Positions 1 to 11,340 of a stretch of 64,000 nt of DNA are shown piece after piece. The notes beneath the pieces are model-generated. The model searched no databases. It saw only the letters and a program-made list of their open reading frames with translations, and had not been told where the DNA came from. Source of the DNA: Aspidiotus rigidus (lineage: Eukaryota; Arthropoda; Insecta; Hemiptera; Diaspididae). Each line of letters opens with the position of its first letter. Within the stretch, counting starts at the first letter, position 1. Location: assembly GCA_035079385.1 (NCBI GenBank), contig JAVHKY010000029.1, positions 9,734,001 to 9,798,000 of the forward strand, read 5' to 3'. A program made the translations under genes and the position numbers.

Positions 1-1390
1 CTATCAGAAAAGGAGGAGAACGAAATGGAAAACGAATTCTATTTTTCTTTTTGTTTATCGCAATCCCCGTCGTCGTCGAATTCATAAAAGTAGTAGCAAG
101 CCTACACTAGTGACATACATTTGTAGTTTACAACACACTCGTTATGGTGTATCTATCGGAATTTGAAATTCATTTCAATACTTCGTATAAAACGCAATTT
201 AAATTTTCATGTAAGCCGAAAGTTTCGGCATACGTATGTTACCCATGGAATGAAGTACGAATCTTAATGCGAATAAATTTTTCTCTTTTTTTTTCTCCCA
301 AGCAGCACCTAAGAAATACCGACGAGAGAATAAACAATATTAGAAGCGCGTACTCTGAAATGAACAGTTCTTCGACGCACTCGCTTGATTTGCTAAAGTA
401 AACAACGTGAGAACATCGCGTCTATACTCGTGAAAAAGACAACAAAAGAAAGAAAGGTTAACGCTTTCGAGTCGAAATGCCTGCACGTACGTACGTTTCT
501 ATGTATAAAGAGACGCTGTACGAAATCGATGACCTTGAACTATACCTGATGAAGGAGAATCGCAAACAAGTAAAATTAGACGCTATAACATTTGGTGTTC
601 TCACAGACCAGCTTATGACTTGCTAAAAGATATGGTGAGGGAGAGAAAGATAATTCAAACCGCACGAAGCACGTAGAAATTACAATAAATTTTCGTTCTT
701 GTCACCAGACAGGCCTCCCAAAATTCGATAGAATTACAAATGAAAATTGAATAGACACTTTTTGAACGTAGAACCCGAAGAGGACTATGTCATGGTTACC
801 AAAGCGGATATAAGGGCAATTCTGTAGACCAGATTATGGCCGAAAGATGTATGAATGCCTCGACTCCATCGACGCTCCGCTTCAATTTCGAGAGCTTCAA
901 TACTGCAGTCCGGAGCGAAATCAACATGACTAAAAAAGTCATTCTATCGTCTAACCCGAAGGCCACAGGCCACCTACGCGAGGCATTATTCTTTCCGTTT
1001 CAACTTGGCATTTGGTTCAAACAAATTACGAACTCCCACCCACGTTATTCGATAAAGGGTACATCCCCATAAGATGTGACGCGAATATATGGTCGCCAGA
1101 GATCACCTAGCCTCTCCATCTCTACCTCGTATTCGCCTACTCGTGGTGCCCCTGTTGTGCCGAGTAACCTGAAGGAAGATCGCGGTAACCAATCCCGATG
1201 GGAAATCAGGTCGGTCAGCCATAGAGTGTATGGGGGGTCTAAACAGAGCCGGTACCCGGTGCAACTGGTAGACTAGGTAAAGGCAGGGACAGGCTTCTTA
1301 CTCTATGGACGGCGGCGTTCCACAGCCCTGGACAGGGCTACTGTCTTGCTACAAAAAATTAAACATCCTGGCTAATTGTCTCAGCTATCT
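1..1390. other. No recognisable gene
   Basis: AT-rich sequence with only short open frames of no recognisable similarity. No tRNA, repeat array or inverted repeat was seen. It probably represents intergenic or decayed repeat DNA. Confidence 0.5.
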
Positions 1391-1950
1391 GTGCCATTAG
1401 CCTGAGGGGTTCTAGGTATCAGTCTTTAAAACTGTTGTACTATCAATTTTTCTGTGTGGAAGTGAATGCTGGACACTACACAGGTCAAGGCATTAGAAAA
1501 GTTCCAAATGAGGCAGCTCTGTTATATTTTGGGAATAAAATGGCAGGATTTTGTGTCTAGCCAGCAGATCCGGGAGAGAGTGAAGTGTGACCCAATTGAG
1601 AACACACTAGCAAGGAACTAAATGAGGTGGATCGGCCATGTATGTGGGATGAGCGAGGATCGTATCCCGAAGCAAATACTTTACAGCGAGATGACGCATG
1701 GAAAGCGCTCAACCGATGGATAGATGATGCGATATAAGGATGTTGCCCACTCTATTATGAAGAAAGCTGACATCAAAGACACTTGGGAAGAAACGTGTCA
1801 AGACAGATCTAAATGGAGGACCATATGTTACAATAACCAGGGAATATTCGGCACCATGGGTCTCTCCAGAAGAAACAGTAACAGCGAAACCTTCACCTGA
1901 CCCGAGTGTCAACGTGTAATAGGATCTACGATTGGTTATGACAGGCAACG
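1390..1950 (+). pseudogene. Non-LTR retrotransposon, 3' end of reverse transcriptase (RTE/CR1-like), decayed
   Basis: Across shifting plus-strand frames one reads the usual C-terminal segment of an RTE/CR1-like reverse transcriptase: LCGSECWTLH, then FQMRQLCYILGIKWQDFVS, MRWIGHVCGMSEDRIPKQ, HGKRSTDG, and QDRSKWR. It is followed by a degenerate C-terminal stretch (PECQRVIGSTIGYDRQR) that resembles the zinc-finger tail of such proteins. At least one frameshift and several stops interrupt the frame, so it is dead. The order of motifs and spacing match the family; the clade is not certain because the catalytic core is missing. The 5' boundary is approximate. Confidence 0.65.
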
Positions 1951-2194
1951 GCAACAGATTCCGTGAGATGGAGAAGCAATGGATCCTCGATAACGAGGAA
2001 GCCTGACGACGACGACAATTCTATAAAGAACTCAACTGAGTTGTCTCGAGTTGCTCACTTTCGACTACCCTCTATGAGGAAGTACCATTGTTTCGTTTCA
2101 CTCGGTGGAATTGTCTTCTCAGGTCACCCTTATACCGTACGGTGAACGCATGGAAGAGTTACTCGCTGAGGCAGGTCCTCCCTTCATTGAAATC

Positions 2195-2810
2195 CAAATT
2201 CAACTCCCTCCTCAAAAAAACTCACGGATTCTTCAAGAGAGTTGAACGAAAGGTGGAGGGAAACCTGTTTTATGGGGCACGTGGGATCTGAAAAATGTAG
2301 ATTGTGACGTCACAAGGCTGATTTATGACGTCATCAAATTGTGACGTCACAGGCCCTGACTTCGGAGCTACTGTTAAGCATGCAATACAATTATGAAATG
2401 ACGGCACCTTATCTTAAAATGAGATACAATAGATGACAAATCCGAAAAACTTCCTATTACTCATAAGGGAAGTGATTTGGTAATCACATGAAAAGAGAAA
2501 AATCAATCCTTCACCAGACTCCGAAGCGAGCACACTTTATTAAAAGCGGTTTTTCACCGACATACCTCATCACAAAGAAAAGATATCAAACAGCTACATA
2601 TAGTAGGAGGGTAGCTTGAAAAAACTGTCCTATGACGTCATCAGATTGTGACGTCACAACGCTGAACTATGACCTCGACCAAATTGTGACGTCATAGGTC
2701 ACACCCTAGCAATACATGATAGGAGGGGAACTTTTAAAATTTTCGAGCTTCGAGCTTTGCCGGCTGGTGGTTTTTTTCGAGCCTCCCCATAAAACAGGTT
2801 CCCTGTTAAC
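2195..2810. repeat. CRE-palindrome repeat fragment related to the 9.6-11.2 kb element
   Basis: Shares long stretches with the element at 9592-11215: the leader with ACTCACGGATTCTT and AAACCTGTTTTATG, blocks of TGTGACGTCACA and TGACGTCATCA, and the closing AAACAGGTTCCCTGTT. Six TGACGTCA octamers lie between 2305 and 2695. Neither terminal inverted repeat (CAGGGTGTC) is present, so this is an internal fragment. Confidence 0.7.
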
Positions 2811-2847
2811 ATACCTCTAGAAAGCAAGGCTTATCAGACGAAGATTA

Positions 2848-3129
2848 TTGTCCATCAACCACCCCCTCCCACAAGGTCTCTCCTACGTGGGCAAGCCTAC
2901 TGAGCGCCTCGCCAAGGAATTCCGGAAGCTAAACTACCGGGTCGCCTTTCACCCCATCGCAACTGTGGGTCAACTTTCAATCGCAGAAGACCTCGCCTCA
3001 ACAGAGAGGCAGGTCGGAATCTACTGTAAGGCGGTACACGCAGGCCAGACGGGTCGCAAATTCTTTATTCGCCTCAACGATCGGAAGAATGAAAATGCAT
3101 CCACGACCGGACAATGTCGAATCATTTAA
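2848..3129 (+). pseudogene. Penelope-like element fragment with GIY-YIG endonuclease start
   Basis: A 93-codon open stretch reads LPQGLSYVGKPTERLAKEF, then YRVAFHPIATV, then VGIYC and HAGQTGRKFFIRLND. This is the linker between reverse transcriptase and the GIY-YIG endonuclease of Penelope-like elements, with the GIY and the downstream xAGQTGR segment of the nuclease. In the family the two segments are separated by a CxxC pair; here only one Cys remains, so part of the linker seems deleted. No reverse transcriptase precedes it and the nuclease is cut off after its first helix. It belongs to a different PLE family from the pair at 31-35.7 kb. Confidence 0.6.
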
Positions 3130-3985
3130 ATACGTCGTACTGTTCTGGCTCATTAAAAAAAGCTGTAAAATCTCTATAGATACGACAGACTTTAGGATGA
3201 CTAAACACTGGCTGGAAACTCATCATCGCATATTGTTACGAGAATCCATCATAAATGTGTGAAAATATGACTTCTAAACCGATTAAAGGAGGTAGAATCA
3301 GTATGAGACGTTGTTGGTCAGGTGGAATGACTTCTTTGTCCTGGACCTTAGCTTTGACATCAGGCGGTTCGACTTCTAAGGTGATAGTTTTGCCAATCGA
3401 TGTTTTGACCAGTGATGGAAGATTCTCGGATCGATAAGGTCACCCTTATCCGGCAAAATTTCTACGCCTAAGTTCAACTCCATAGCCTACACGCGGCGAG
3501 CCTGTAAGCCAAGCGAGATCACAGTCGGGCCGCGACCAATGTGGACGGGTGCAGGAGAAAGAAAACTCCGAGGGTAAAACCATGATAAGGAGAAGAAAAA
3601 CTTCGGTCAACAACCCGGCCAAAGTCGTCATAAGAAGAGGTTCCTGCTATCCCTCGTTTGCAAATGCGCATACCTATGAAGCAGAAGAGCGGAGATATAG
3701 TAATGGGGATAGTAGGTCAAACATAAGGGAAGCCACCCTGATAAAAACCAAGCCACTGCCTTGCGGTTGAGGGAAAGAAACCCCAAAGGCTAAGGAAGAA
3801 ACGCCTGACAGAAAACGTGTGAGTGCAAACGCAAAGGTATGGAACCATCGCAATATATTTGGTCGTGCTGGTAACGTAACCGTATGAACTACTCCATTAC
3901 TCAAAAAGCCACCGGAAGAGACCTCGGATATCGTAGATGTATCGGGAACCCAGGAAGAGGTGTACCACTGGTTAAAACACAAACA
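3130..3985. other. No recognisable gene; possible leader of the following non-LTR fragment
   Basis: Short open frames only. The stretch from about 3450 is more GC-rich and leads directly into an endonuclease-like start at about 4012, so it may be the decayed leader of that element, but nothing in it is diagnostic. Confidence 0.35.
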
Positions 3986-4011
3986 CACGCTAACGGAAAA
4001 AACCAGATCAA

Positions 4012-4122
4012 AAAAGTGAAAATCGGAACCTGGAAAGTGAGAGGGTACACGGCAAAGGGGAATCAGATAGACAAAGTGCTTAATATTTTTCTACTTATTT
4101 ACTTTGTAATGTATTTAATGTA
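4012..4122 (+). pseudogene. Non-LTR retrotransposon, start of AP endonuclease domain (fragment)
   Basis: The frame reads KVKIGTWKVRGYTAKGNQID. This resembles the first strand of the apurinic-type endonuclease of RTE-like elements (typically xIGTWNVRGL), with the conserved Asn replaced by Lys. The match stops after about 25 residues where the frame closes. Short, so confidence is moderate at best. Confidence 0.45.
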
Positions 4123-4336
4123 ACTCTACTGAAGACAGCAGTTCGGTGGCAAATCCTTGGATTGATGGCCCTGTTGAGGGTGAGGAAGAGTGGGATGAAA
4201 GGCCGAGGAGAAGGATTCTTTTTGGTTTCGATTCACTTTGCAATTTTAAAGAAGTTCAGCATAAATACTGTGAGAAATCGAAACCCATGAGTCACGTTAT
4301 GCCTTCACAAAGAGTGTTATATGTATTGAGACTGGG

Positions 4337-4569
4337 CCTTTGACTTATATACCTCTTATGGACTGAGCTTCGTCCATATAACGCAATGTTAAACGAGCGT
4401 AGAAACATGTATTGCGCGCCGAAGGCAGCGCGGAGGAGTAACAGCTTCTCCTCCCTCCGCAATCAACCGCGTCGCTTTCGTTGACTCCGCCGCATCTTAT
4501 TTTCTTATCATATCTTTCCACGGGTAAATGTCGTCTTAGCTCAGTCCATAAGAGGTATATAGTCAAAGG
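4337..4569. mobile_element. MITE, 233 bp, 6-bp target duplication
   Basis: Ends are inverted copies of about 32 bp (left CCTTTGACTTATATACCTC, right ending AGGTATATAGTCAAAGG). It is flanked by direct repeats ACTGGG (4331-4336 and 4570-4575). No coding capacity. The same insertion occurs in copy B at 49758-49976, so it predates the duplication. The superfamily is not clear; 6-bp duplications occur in some hAT-like groups. Confidence 0.75.
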
Positions 4570-5298
4570 ACTGGGTACTAACCACTACAAAGACAACTAT
4601 CGATGTTATTTGCCGTTTTAGAAAATATTGCGAAGATGAACGCGAATAATGAAATATTGAAGAGAATAAGATTTGTAGCGCATAAAAATTTTTTTCATAG
4701 GGGGCCTGTTTTTATTTACGTGTGAACAAGATTCTTTCTCATTGTAGTAGTAAAATCTGGGTAAATACACGAGACGTGCTTGGTCCAAATAGCGCGCGTT
4801 TTCAATTTTTATGTATTCAAAGTGCACTACTTACATATCACTTGGCACCAAGTTAGGTGCTGACTGATAGGCATTTCAACGCATGTGAATTCCATTCTCG
4901 AGATCATAGAATTCACATGTCTAAGTTCCAATTTTTTCTAACTCTACCCCCCCCCCCAACTCATTCTCAATTAATTATTCCTTATTAGCATGAAAATACA
5001 TGATCGAAGGAGCGCTACAGTCGCCATGTAAGAGATTCATCCAAAATTGACTAATATTTGATCCCAATGCTCAGAGTTGACTTTTGAAGTTCAAAATAGC
5101 GTCTTCGAGCGTTACACTCGAAAGTTTTCGGACAATATGAGAATATAAGAATATTGCTAGATTTTTTTATGCTTGAGGAAGGGGATAGAAGAAAAAAAAC
5201 ATTTCTGCTAATCCTGATTTTTTTTTTTTTTTTCCAATGAAAGTTACATTAGACGTAATCTTTTCTACCCGTGAGTAATTTCATAGTTGAATTTTCAG

Positions 5299-5715
5299 AC
5301 TTAAGGACAAGATGTGCTAAGAACTTGCTATCCAGCTATGAGACATCAAAGTGGCGATACCATTAAACCCAAAGATTGCATACTCCTTCGTTCGGGTCCT
5401 AAGAAAACAGACTTACCTTACGTGGCCAAGGTAGCACATCTGTGGGAGAATCCTGAAGATGGTGTGTGCCCAAAGAGTCATTTAAATCATTTTCTAGCGT
5501 GTACATTTTCCGAGGATTTCAAAGTACTCGTGTTTTCTGTTCACAGGAGAGATGATGGTGTCCTTATTTTGGTACTATAGACCTGAACATACTGAACAGG
5601 ATTCAATTTGTAGTGAATCGCTGTTCGAATTATACGCCTCGAAGCATAAAGATGTAAACAGTGTTGCCTGTATCGAAGATAAATGTTATGTGCTGACATT
5701 TAACGAATATTGCAG
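5299..5715 (+). pseudogene. BAH-domain exon pair (Winged-eye/BAHD1-like), copy A
   Basis: Exon 5299-5461 follows a TTTTCAG acceptor and encodes CYPAMRHQSGDTIKPKDCIL, RSGPKKTDLPYVAKVAHLWE and NPED. An 85-bp GT-AG intron (5462-5546, phase 1) separates it from exon 5547-5715, which encodes [38 protein letters not shown] and [10 protein letters not shown] before a GT donor. These are the hallmarks of the bromo-adjacent homology domain of Winged-eye/BAHD1 proteins, chromatin-binding factors of the nucleus. A TAA three bases into the first exon, where copy B has GAA, would stop translation. The retained intron shows DNA-level duplication rather than retroposition. No other exons of such a gene were found here. 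Confidence 0.75.
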
Positions 5716-5940
5716 GTCTGTGCTTCGACAAAGTCGTAACAGAGATAAACACAGTTCAGTTCAGGGGTGTCAAGTCGTAAAATAACGCTCAAGTTTCTGA
5801 CTTCAACTTGAGCTTGAAACTTATGGCTTCACAAGAAAACGGTTTCAGCTTAAAGCGCAAGGTTTAAGCTGCTTCTTTACGACTTATACGGCTTAAAACC
5901 TGGAGCTCACATGTGATAATTTAGTTCCTTCACTTATCAC

Positions 5941-8117
5941 TTTGGGCTAAATTGAAGTTTTCAAACGAACAACAACGAAAGATGTTGAAAAATGATTGAA
6001 GTTTGACACCACTTCCCAAAAGAAAAACAAACTAAAACGACACTTTGAACCAAAATAAACTTAAATGAAACCAAGTTTATAAAATTCCATATCCCGTGGA
6101 TGAAAATTCTCCCGACAATACCAAATCGGACATTAACTCAAATATATACTGGACCAATGGTCATTTGAGGCATGCTTAGCAAAGATTCTAATTAGCGAGA
6201 GCAGGAAGGAAGGAGGGGTGAAAATTTACTGACTAGGATGGTAAGGATGTAAATCCGATTCCCGAATGATTGAAAATTTCAGACTACTGGTCCTGAAAGG
6301 TCATAAAAAAGGAGAAAACGAGCATTTGCCAACTATACGGGCAGCAAGTAGGCAAATTCAATCTTGCATAGAGCAGAGTTTATGTGAATCCACGAGCATC
6401 TGGCGGTTTCTCTGCTTCCATAACTACTTGAAGAAATTCCTACCGACTTCAACCTCTCATTGGAGAAGCCTCCACGCCCTTTCTCAATCACACCGCCGTT
6501 TCGGAATAATAACTCTCAAGCACATCATTAAAAATCCATCGAGATTAAGAAATGGCGAAACCTTACACAAAGTTGTATCGTCTTCAAAAATCCATAAAAG
6601 GAACCTAGAGGAGATAAAACCAAACCTTGGAAATTGAGCGTTTTCAAATCGATACTTTTAACCGAAATAAACCCATATACCTGGTGGCGCAAAAGTCGCT
6701 TTGCATTTTTGCACGTGTCAACAATTTGTAAATAGCTGTTTTTTGATTCGAAAATCATATTACAAAAAACGCACTTAAAGTTATCCTACAGGTTTGAAAC
6801 TTACAGAAATTGTTCGATACGAGAAACATACGCGCATAGCAAGAATGCAGCTGTAAACTGCGCGCATGCGCAGTTTTGTTAAGGGTCGAGCGACTTATGT
6901 GCATACCCGAGAGGGTCAAGTGACTTTTGCGCCACTCGAACTATGCAGCAAATCTATACCCGATAAAAATCACGAAAATAGCATGTTACATATGGTTGTT
7001 CAATGTAGAGTCATCCAGATAATTTTATTGGGCAAAATAATGAAATTCCCCAAACTTTGAGTTGACAATTATTTCTCTGACCATAAATCGGGAATCTACA
7101 ATTTAATTAAACAAAAGTTTGCTCATAAATACGATGGCGCATTAGTCTTTTTAAAAGGCTGGTCTGACGTCACCGTTCTCATATCCATACATGTGAAACA
7201 ATTTCGATTTTCGACAGCCATTTGTAATCCTACCATTTAGAAGGATTGTAACTTTCAAAGACGTCTCACGATCAAAATGACAAAAGAAAAACTTTTCCGA
7301 GTCGACTTATCCATTTCAAATTGGATGTCAAATAAGTAATTGAAGTGAATGTGTTCGCAAGACTCAGGTGTACGTCTTCCCGAAATAGAATGAGTGAGTG
7401 CGACTTAAAATTACCCAGTTTATCTTCGGTAACAGCTCGCATCAGTCCGGTAAAACATATAAATAGAAAAAAAGAAAACCTCGTGGACTATACCATCGCT
7501 ACTACTTTTTTTTTTTTTTTTTTTCCTTCTCTTTTTCGAACTTTTGTCTCCTTTAACCACCTTACGAAACGAAATAAACGGTGCAACAACATTAAAGTGT
7601 AGGCCATATGTTTCTAAGGACGTTACATTTCCGAAATAAAAGTCAGATGAGAAAGTTTTATTACACCGAAGGGGTTTCTCGAATTCTTCGCTTTCCACGT
7701 ATCCTGTAGCCCTAATTTTATGCTATTTCGTCGAATTTCATCAAATTTTTATTGATAAACATACATGCCATACGGCATAGAAAACGTTAAAATACTTTAC
7801 CGATACCTATATTTAGTATTATGTACTGTATATATGAAACACGTAACTTTATATATTTTTCGGTCATATAACACGAGGAAATAACAATAATGAGGAGAAT
7901 TCTTGATGCATTTTATTGAGCAAATAAATCAAGCAGAAGGTCGTTTGTGAAAAAACTATCGTGATGCGAGTATTAGCGTCTAGTCGTGAAATATAAGCTC
8001 AATATCGCTGTAATCAAGTTTATATAAGCAATGGATATCTAATTTTGTTCCTCCAGAAGCAACTCCAAACTGCGATGGCCTAATGGGTGATAGAAATGTT
8101 GTTTTTTTAGATGAGAC
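5941..8117. other. No convincing gene
   Basis: AT-rich sequence with a poly-T run near 7506-7525. A 123-codon frame at 6266-6637 has one stretch (FLCFHNYLKKFLP) faintly like a Gypsy reverse transcriptase, but nothing supports it on either side. Nothing else is seen. Confidence 0.4.
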
Positions 8118-9114
8118 ATGCGTACTAAACTTTGCGAATGTTCTACAAAGTCAAAGAGTGGTATTCTCCCTCGCCCGAGTGCACTACTTACGATTTTTTG
8201 GCGGGAACATAATCAATTCCCGTACCAGACGGTGGATTGGCCGGCCTTCCACGTAGTGCTGATTTGGACAACCAGGGGTGTTGCCCCCGCTGCACCTAAT
8301 GTTGCCCAACCGGGCATAGGCTCCGTCTACGCCTTTAGGCTCAATATGGCCTGCGACAAAAACAAGGAGACAGAATGCGCGCGTGGGTTCTATGTCGCTA
8401 GTGACATAATAGGGATGAATTCAGTTGATTACCATGTAGGAGCGCGGCAACCGTAACTCCCTGGCACGAATGCTTTGGATGTATGAACGTTTTAGTTTGT
8501 ATGTTATGTAATACGAGACTGAATCAGATGGATACAGATGCTTCAGCGGATTACAGTATACTGGTAGTCAGGACGCTTTCGGAAATTAGCCAGTCGTGTA
8601 TCCTATCTGGGGCAATAATCTCGCATCATTCACCACCACCGCTAACTATTCTTATCAGTTTAGGAGAAGTGACATGCAATTAGTACCATGGCCAGCAGAT
8701 ATAAATGCCTGGCAACTCCCGTATTTGATCGGATTCCCTTGGCTTACTATAGTCAAAGAACATATGATATTATTCCGATCATGCGGCTAATCATAAGGTG
8801 CTGCGGTTTTGCGCGTTCATCGACGTATCTCAGTACGCGTACGTGCGCCGTGCTTAACCCCCATTTACCCGGAGCGGTAAATACCCATTTGGACAGGCTC
8901 TAATTGGACCTACACTTGAGGCTCATCATTGGCAGTAAGCAGATGGTGTTGTATGCACCCAGTCGAGTGGGGCGTATTCGGCCCCAGTCCAAAAGTAACC
9001 TTCGGCCCTGACGTGTCTATTTATGGTCCGCCAGCATACCAAGGTTGGAGCGCCGTGGAGGGTGATTCTCAGTATGCTGAAAGGGCAAGTTCCGTAATGC
9101 CAAATAATGTTTGA
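8118..9114 (+). other. GC-richer, apparently decayed coding stretch of unknown origin
   Basis: Base composition is visibly richer in G and C than both flanks, and protein-like segments appear in all three plus-strand frames, for example 8118-8456 (112 codons), 8596-8790 (containing SYQFRRSDMQLVPWPADIN) and 8929-9114 (containing WGVFGPSPKVTFGPDVS). This pattern fits a coding sequence broken by frameshifts. I do not recognise the family, and short-term similarity to capsid-like or structural proteins cannot be judged by eye. Confidence 0.3.
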
Positions 9115-9119
9115 AGAGT

Positions 9120-9591
9120 CTTCAGTAAAAATGAAGAGAGTATTTGTTTGACTGAGAGTAGATTGGGGAGCCGTAATCCAGTTGGGAGCGGATGAGACTT
9201 TTATATAGTTAAAGGTTGCATCATAGACGGGGATGGGATAGATATTTCAGAATATAAGAGGCATTCAGGCATTTGGCTTGGAAGATTTTATGTGAGAGAT
9301 CCAAGAATGATTTTGGTTAAAGGTAAGCCCCAAAAATTTATAAGAAATTAGAACTTGAATTGAAAAACCTTGAAGGAATAGAGCAGGTAGAGAAATTTGT
9401 AGTCGACGGTTCTTCCGAAAGATAACGAGACCAGGTTTGCCCGCGACGGTCTGGAGGGCCATGTAGAAATTTACTTTAAAGTTTGTTGGAGAAGGCGTGA
9501 TTCACGATGAGGGTTGTAAGATTATAAAGAAATGCTGTAGTAATCGGCGAAAATCCGTTGTGTGAGGGGAAAGGAGGAGCAAGTTGTGATT
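9120..9591 (-). pseudogene. Jockey-clade non-LTR reverse transcriptase, 3' part, decayed
   Basis: Read on the minus strand, downstream of the element at 9592-11215: FADYYS (the catalytic FADD box with the second Asp changed to Tyr), then KPGLVIFRKNRR, LPALFLQGFSIQVLISYKFL with GLTFNQNHSWISHI, and LYKSLIRSQLDYGSPIYSQ in another frame. Order and spacing are those of Jockey-type reverse transcriptases. Several frameshifts are present. The upstream half of the domain continues at 11216-11340, so the gene was split by the insertion between them. Confidence 0.7.
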
Positions 9592-11215
9592 CAGGGTGTC
9601 TACTGAAGGGAAATTTTGAAAATACTTGACATTTACTTGACCTTTTTAGAACGTAAACGAGTTAACGAGCAAGGAAAAAAAAACTCACGAATTCTTTAAC
9701 AAAGTTGAACGAAGGGTGATAGGAAACCTGTTTTATGACACACGTGGAACTTGAAAAATGTAGATTGCGACGTCACAAGGCTGACCTGTGAAGTCATCAA
9801 ATTGTGACGACACAGTCCCGGACTTTGAAACTGTATATGTCACGGTACAAGTAGGTATCAAATAGTGATGTCACAGTCCCAGACCTTGAAGCTATTTATA
9901 AAAGCAAAAGAACTTGAAAAAAATTTATCTATGACGTCATCAGCGTTACAAGGTTGACATACGAAGTCATCAAATTGTGACGTCACAAACCCGGACTTTG
10001 TAGATAGACATAACACAAGAGGAACTTGATGACGTCATCAGATTGTGACGTTATAAGGTTGACAAATGAAGTCATCAAATTGTGACACAGTCCCGGACTT
10101 TGAAATTGTATATAATAGGAGAGGAACTTAAACAAAACTGATGACGTCATCAGATTGTAACGTCACAATATTGACATATAAAGTCATCGAAGTGTGACGT
10201 CACAGTCCCGGACTTTGGAGCTATTTATAATAGGAAGGGAACTTGAAAAAAATGTCATCAGATTGTGATGTCACAAGGTTGACGTATGAAGTCATCAAAT
10301 TGTGACGTCACAAACCCGGACTTTGTAGATAGACATGACACAAGAGGAACTTGATGACGTCATCAGATTGTGACGTTACAAGGTTGATGTATGGAGTCAT
10401 CAAATTGTGACGTCACAGTCCCGGACTTTGAAACTGTATATAATAGGAGAGGAACTTGAACAAAACTGATGACGTCATCAGATTGTAACGTCACAAGGTT
10501 GACATATAAAGTTATCAAACTGTGACGTCACAGTCCCGGACTTTGGAGCTATCAAACTGTGACGTCACAGTCCCGGACTTTGGAGCTATTTATAATAGGA
10601 AGGGTACTTGAAAGAAATGGATCTATGACGGTCATTAGATTATGACTTCACAAGGTCAACGTATGAAGTCATCAAATTGCGATGTCACAGCCCCCGCCCA
10701 CAAGCTATATATGATAGGAGAGAGACTTATAGGTGCGCTTAGAACAGTTTTGAGATCCAAGCTTTGCCGGCCGGCCGGAAAGCGGACTTTTTTACAAAAC
10801 TCCCGATAAAACAGTTCCTCGCTAAGAAAAAAAGTCAAATTGGCTGAAAATACTGTTTCAACAGGCAACCGGTTTTATCGGGGGGTCACAAAAAACGTTT
10901 GCCACCCAGCAAAGCTCGAAGCTCGACAATTCTAAGTCCTTCTTCAAGTCCCCTCGTACCATATATAGCTTGGGGGCGGTATCTGTGACGTCACAAGTTA
11001 CATTTTTCAGATCCCAAGTGCCCCAAGAAACAGGTTTCCTGCCACCCCTCGTTTAACTCCCTTAGAGAACCTATGAGTTCTTTTTTTTCGCTTTTTTCAA
11101 ATGTTTTTGTCATTTTTCCCATTTTTACTTGACCGTTGATGAAGATATTCGACTTTTACTTGTTTACTTGACTTTTACTTGATTTACTTGACTTACTTGA
11201 CCGATGGACACCCTG
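9592..11215. mobile_element. 1,624-bp non-autonomous element, CAGGGTGTC ends, 5-bp target duplication
   Basis: Left end CAGGGTGTCTACTGAAG, right end ...CGATGGACACCCTG. Flanking direct repeats TGATT at 9587-9591 and 11216-11220. Both sides belong to the same minus-strand Jockey pseudogene, which confirms the boundaries. Subterminal sequence is rich in TACTTGAC repeats; the core is a tandem repeat with many TGACGTCA palindromes. No transposase is encoded. A related 954-bp element with TCATA duplications lies at 15343-16296. The 5-bp duplication and CAG start suggest a hAT5-like group, but that is inference. Confidence 0.8.
9740..10700. repeat. Tandem repeat rich in TGACGTCA palindromes
   Basis: Units of roughly 105-115 bp alternate GATGACGTCATCAGATTGT, an AAGGTTGACxTATGAAGTC linker, TTGTGACGTCACA and CCCGGACTTTG, and the pattern repeats at about 325 bp (for example 10028/10352 and 10141/10467). 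At least eleven exact TGACGTCA octamers lie in this block, with one more near 10985. This octamer is the CRE site bound by CREB/ATF proteins in animals; whether it functions here is unknown. Confidence 0.8.
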
Positions 11216-11340
11216 TGATTTCATTTATAGCTAACAAGAAACGCGGGGCACTCCAGAATTGATATTGGAAGACGAGATTGTTAGATTTTTCAACACAATT
11301 GAAATATATCGAGTGCTTCGCTTATAATATATAAGAAAGC
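11216..11340 (-). pseudogene. Jockey-clade reverse transcriptase, upstream part of the split copy
   Basis: On the minus strand, just before the insertion at 11215, the sequence reads SSNINSGVP and, after a frame change, FLLAINEI. These match the GVPQGS...LFLLAINDI block that precedes the FADD box in Jockey reverse transcriptases. The next part of the domain resumes at 9591. Similarity is lost beyond about 11340. Confidence 0.55.

Larger units (their letters stand above)
4217..5940 (+). mobile_element. Copy A of a ~1.7 kb repeat carrying BAH-domain exons
   Basis: Nearly the whole segment is repeated at 49638-52511. In order it holds a short palindrome (GGTTTCGATT / AATCGAAACC), a MITE (4337-4569), about 700 bp of AT-rich sequence, two BAH exons (5299-5715), and a hairpin of about 115 bp near 5770-5890 (AAGTCGTAAA / TTTACGACTT). 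After 5940 a short sequence (GGGC..AATTG.AGTTTTCAAACG) also resembles the R1 sequence flanking copy B, suggesting that copy A derives from an R1-inserted source. The exact ends are uncertain. Confidence 0.7.

Noticed and set aside
6266..6637. Possible Gypsy reverse transcriptase (FLCFHNYLKKFLP)
   Set aside because: Only about 13 residues look like the FLGxxNYYxxFIP block; no YLDD, no upstream or downstream Gypsy motif.
9592..11215. CRISPR-like array
   Set aside because: Repeats are palindromic satellite units with variable linkers in a eukaryotic transposon; there are no regular unique spacers or cas genes.
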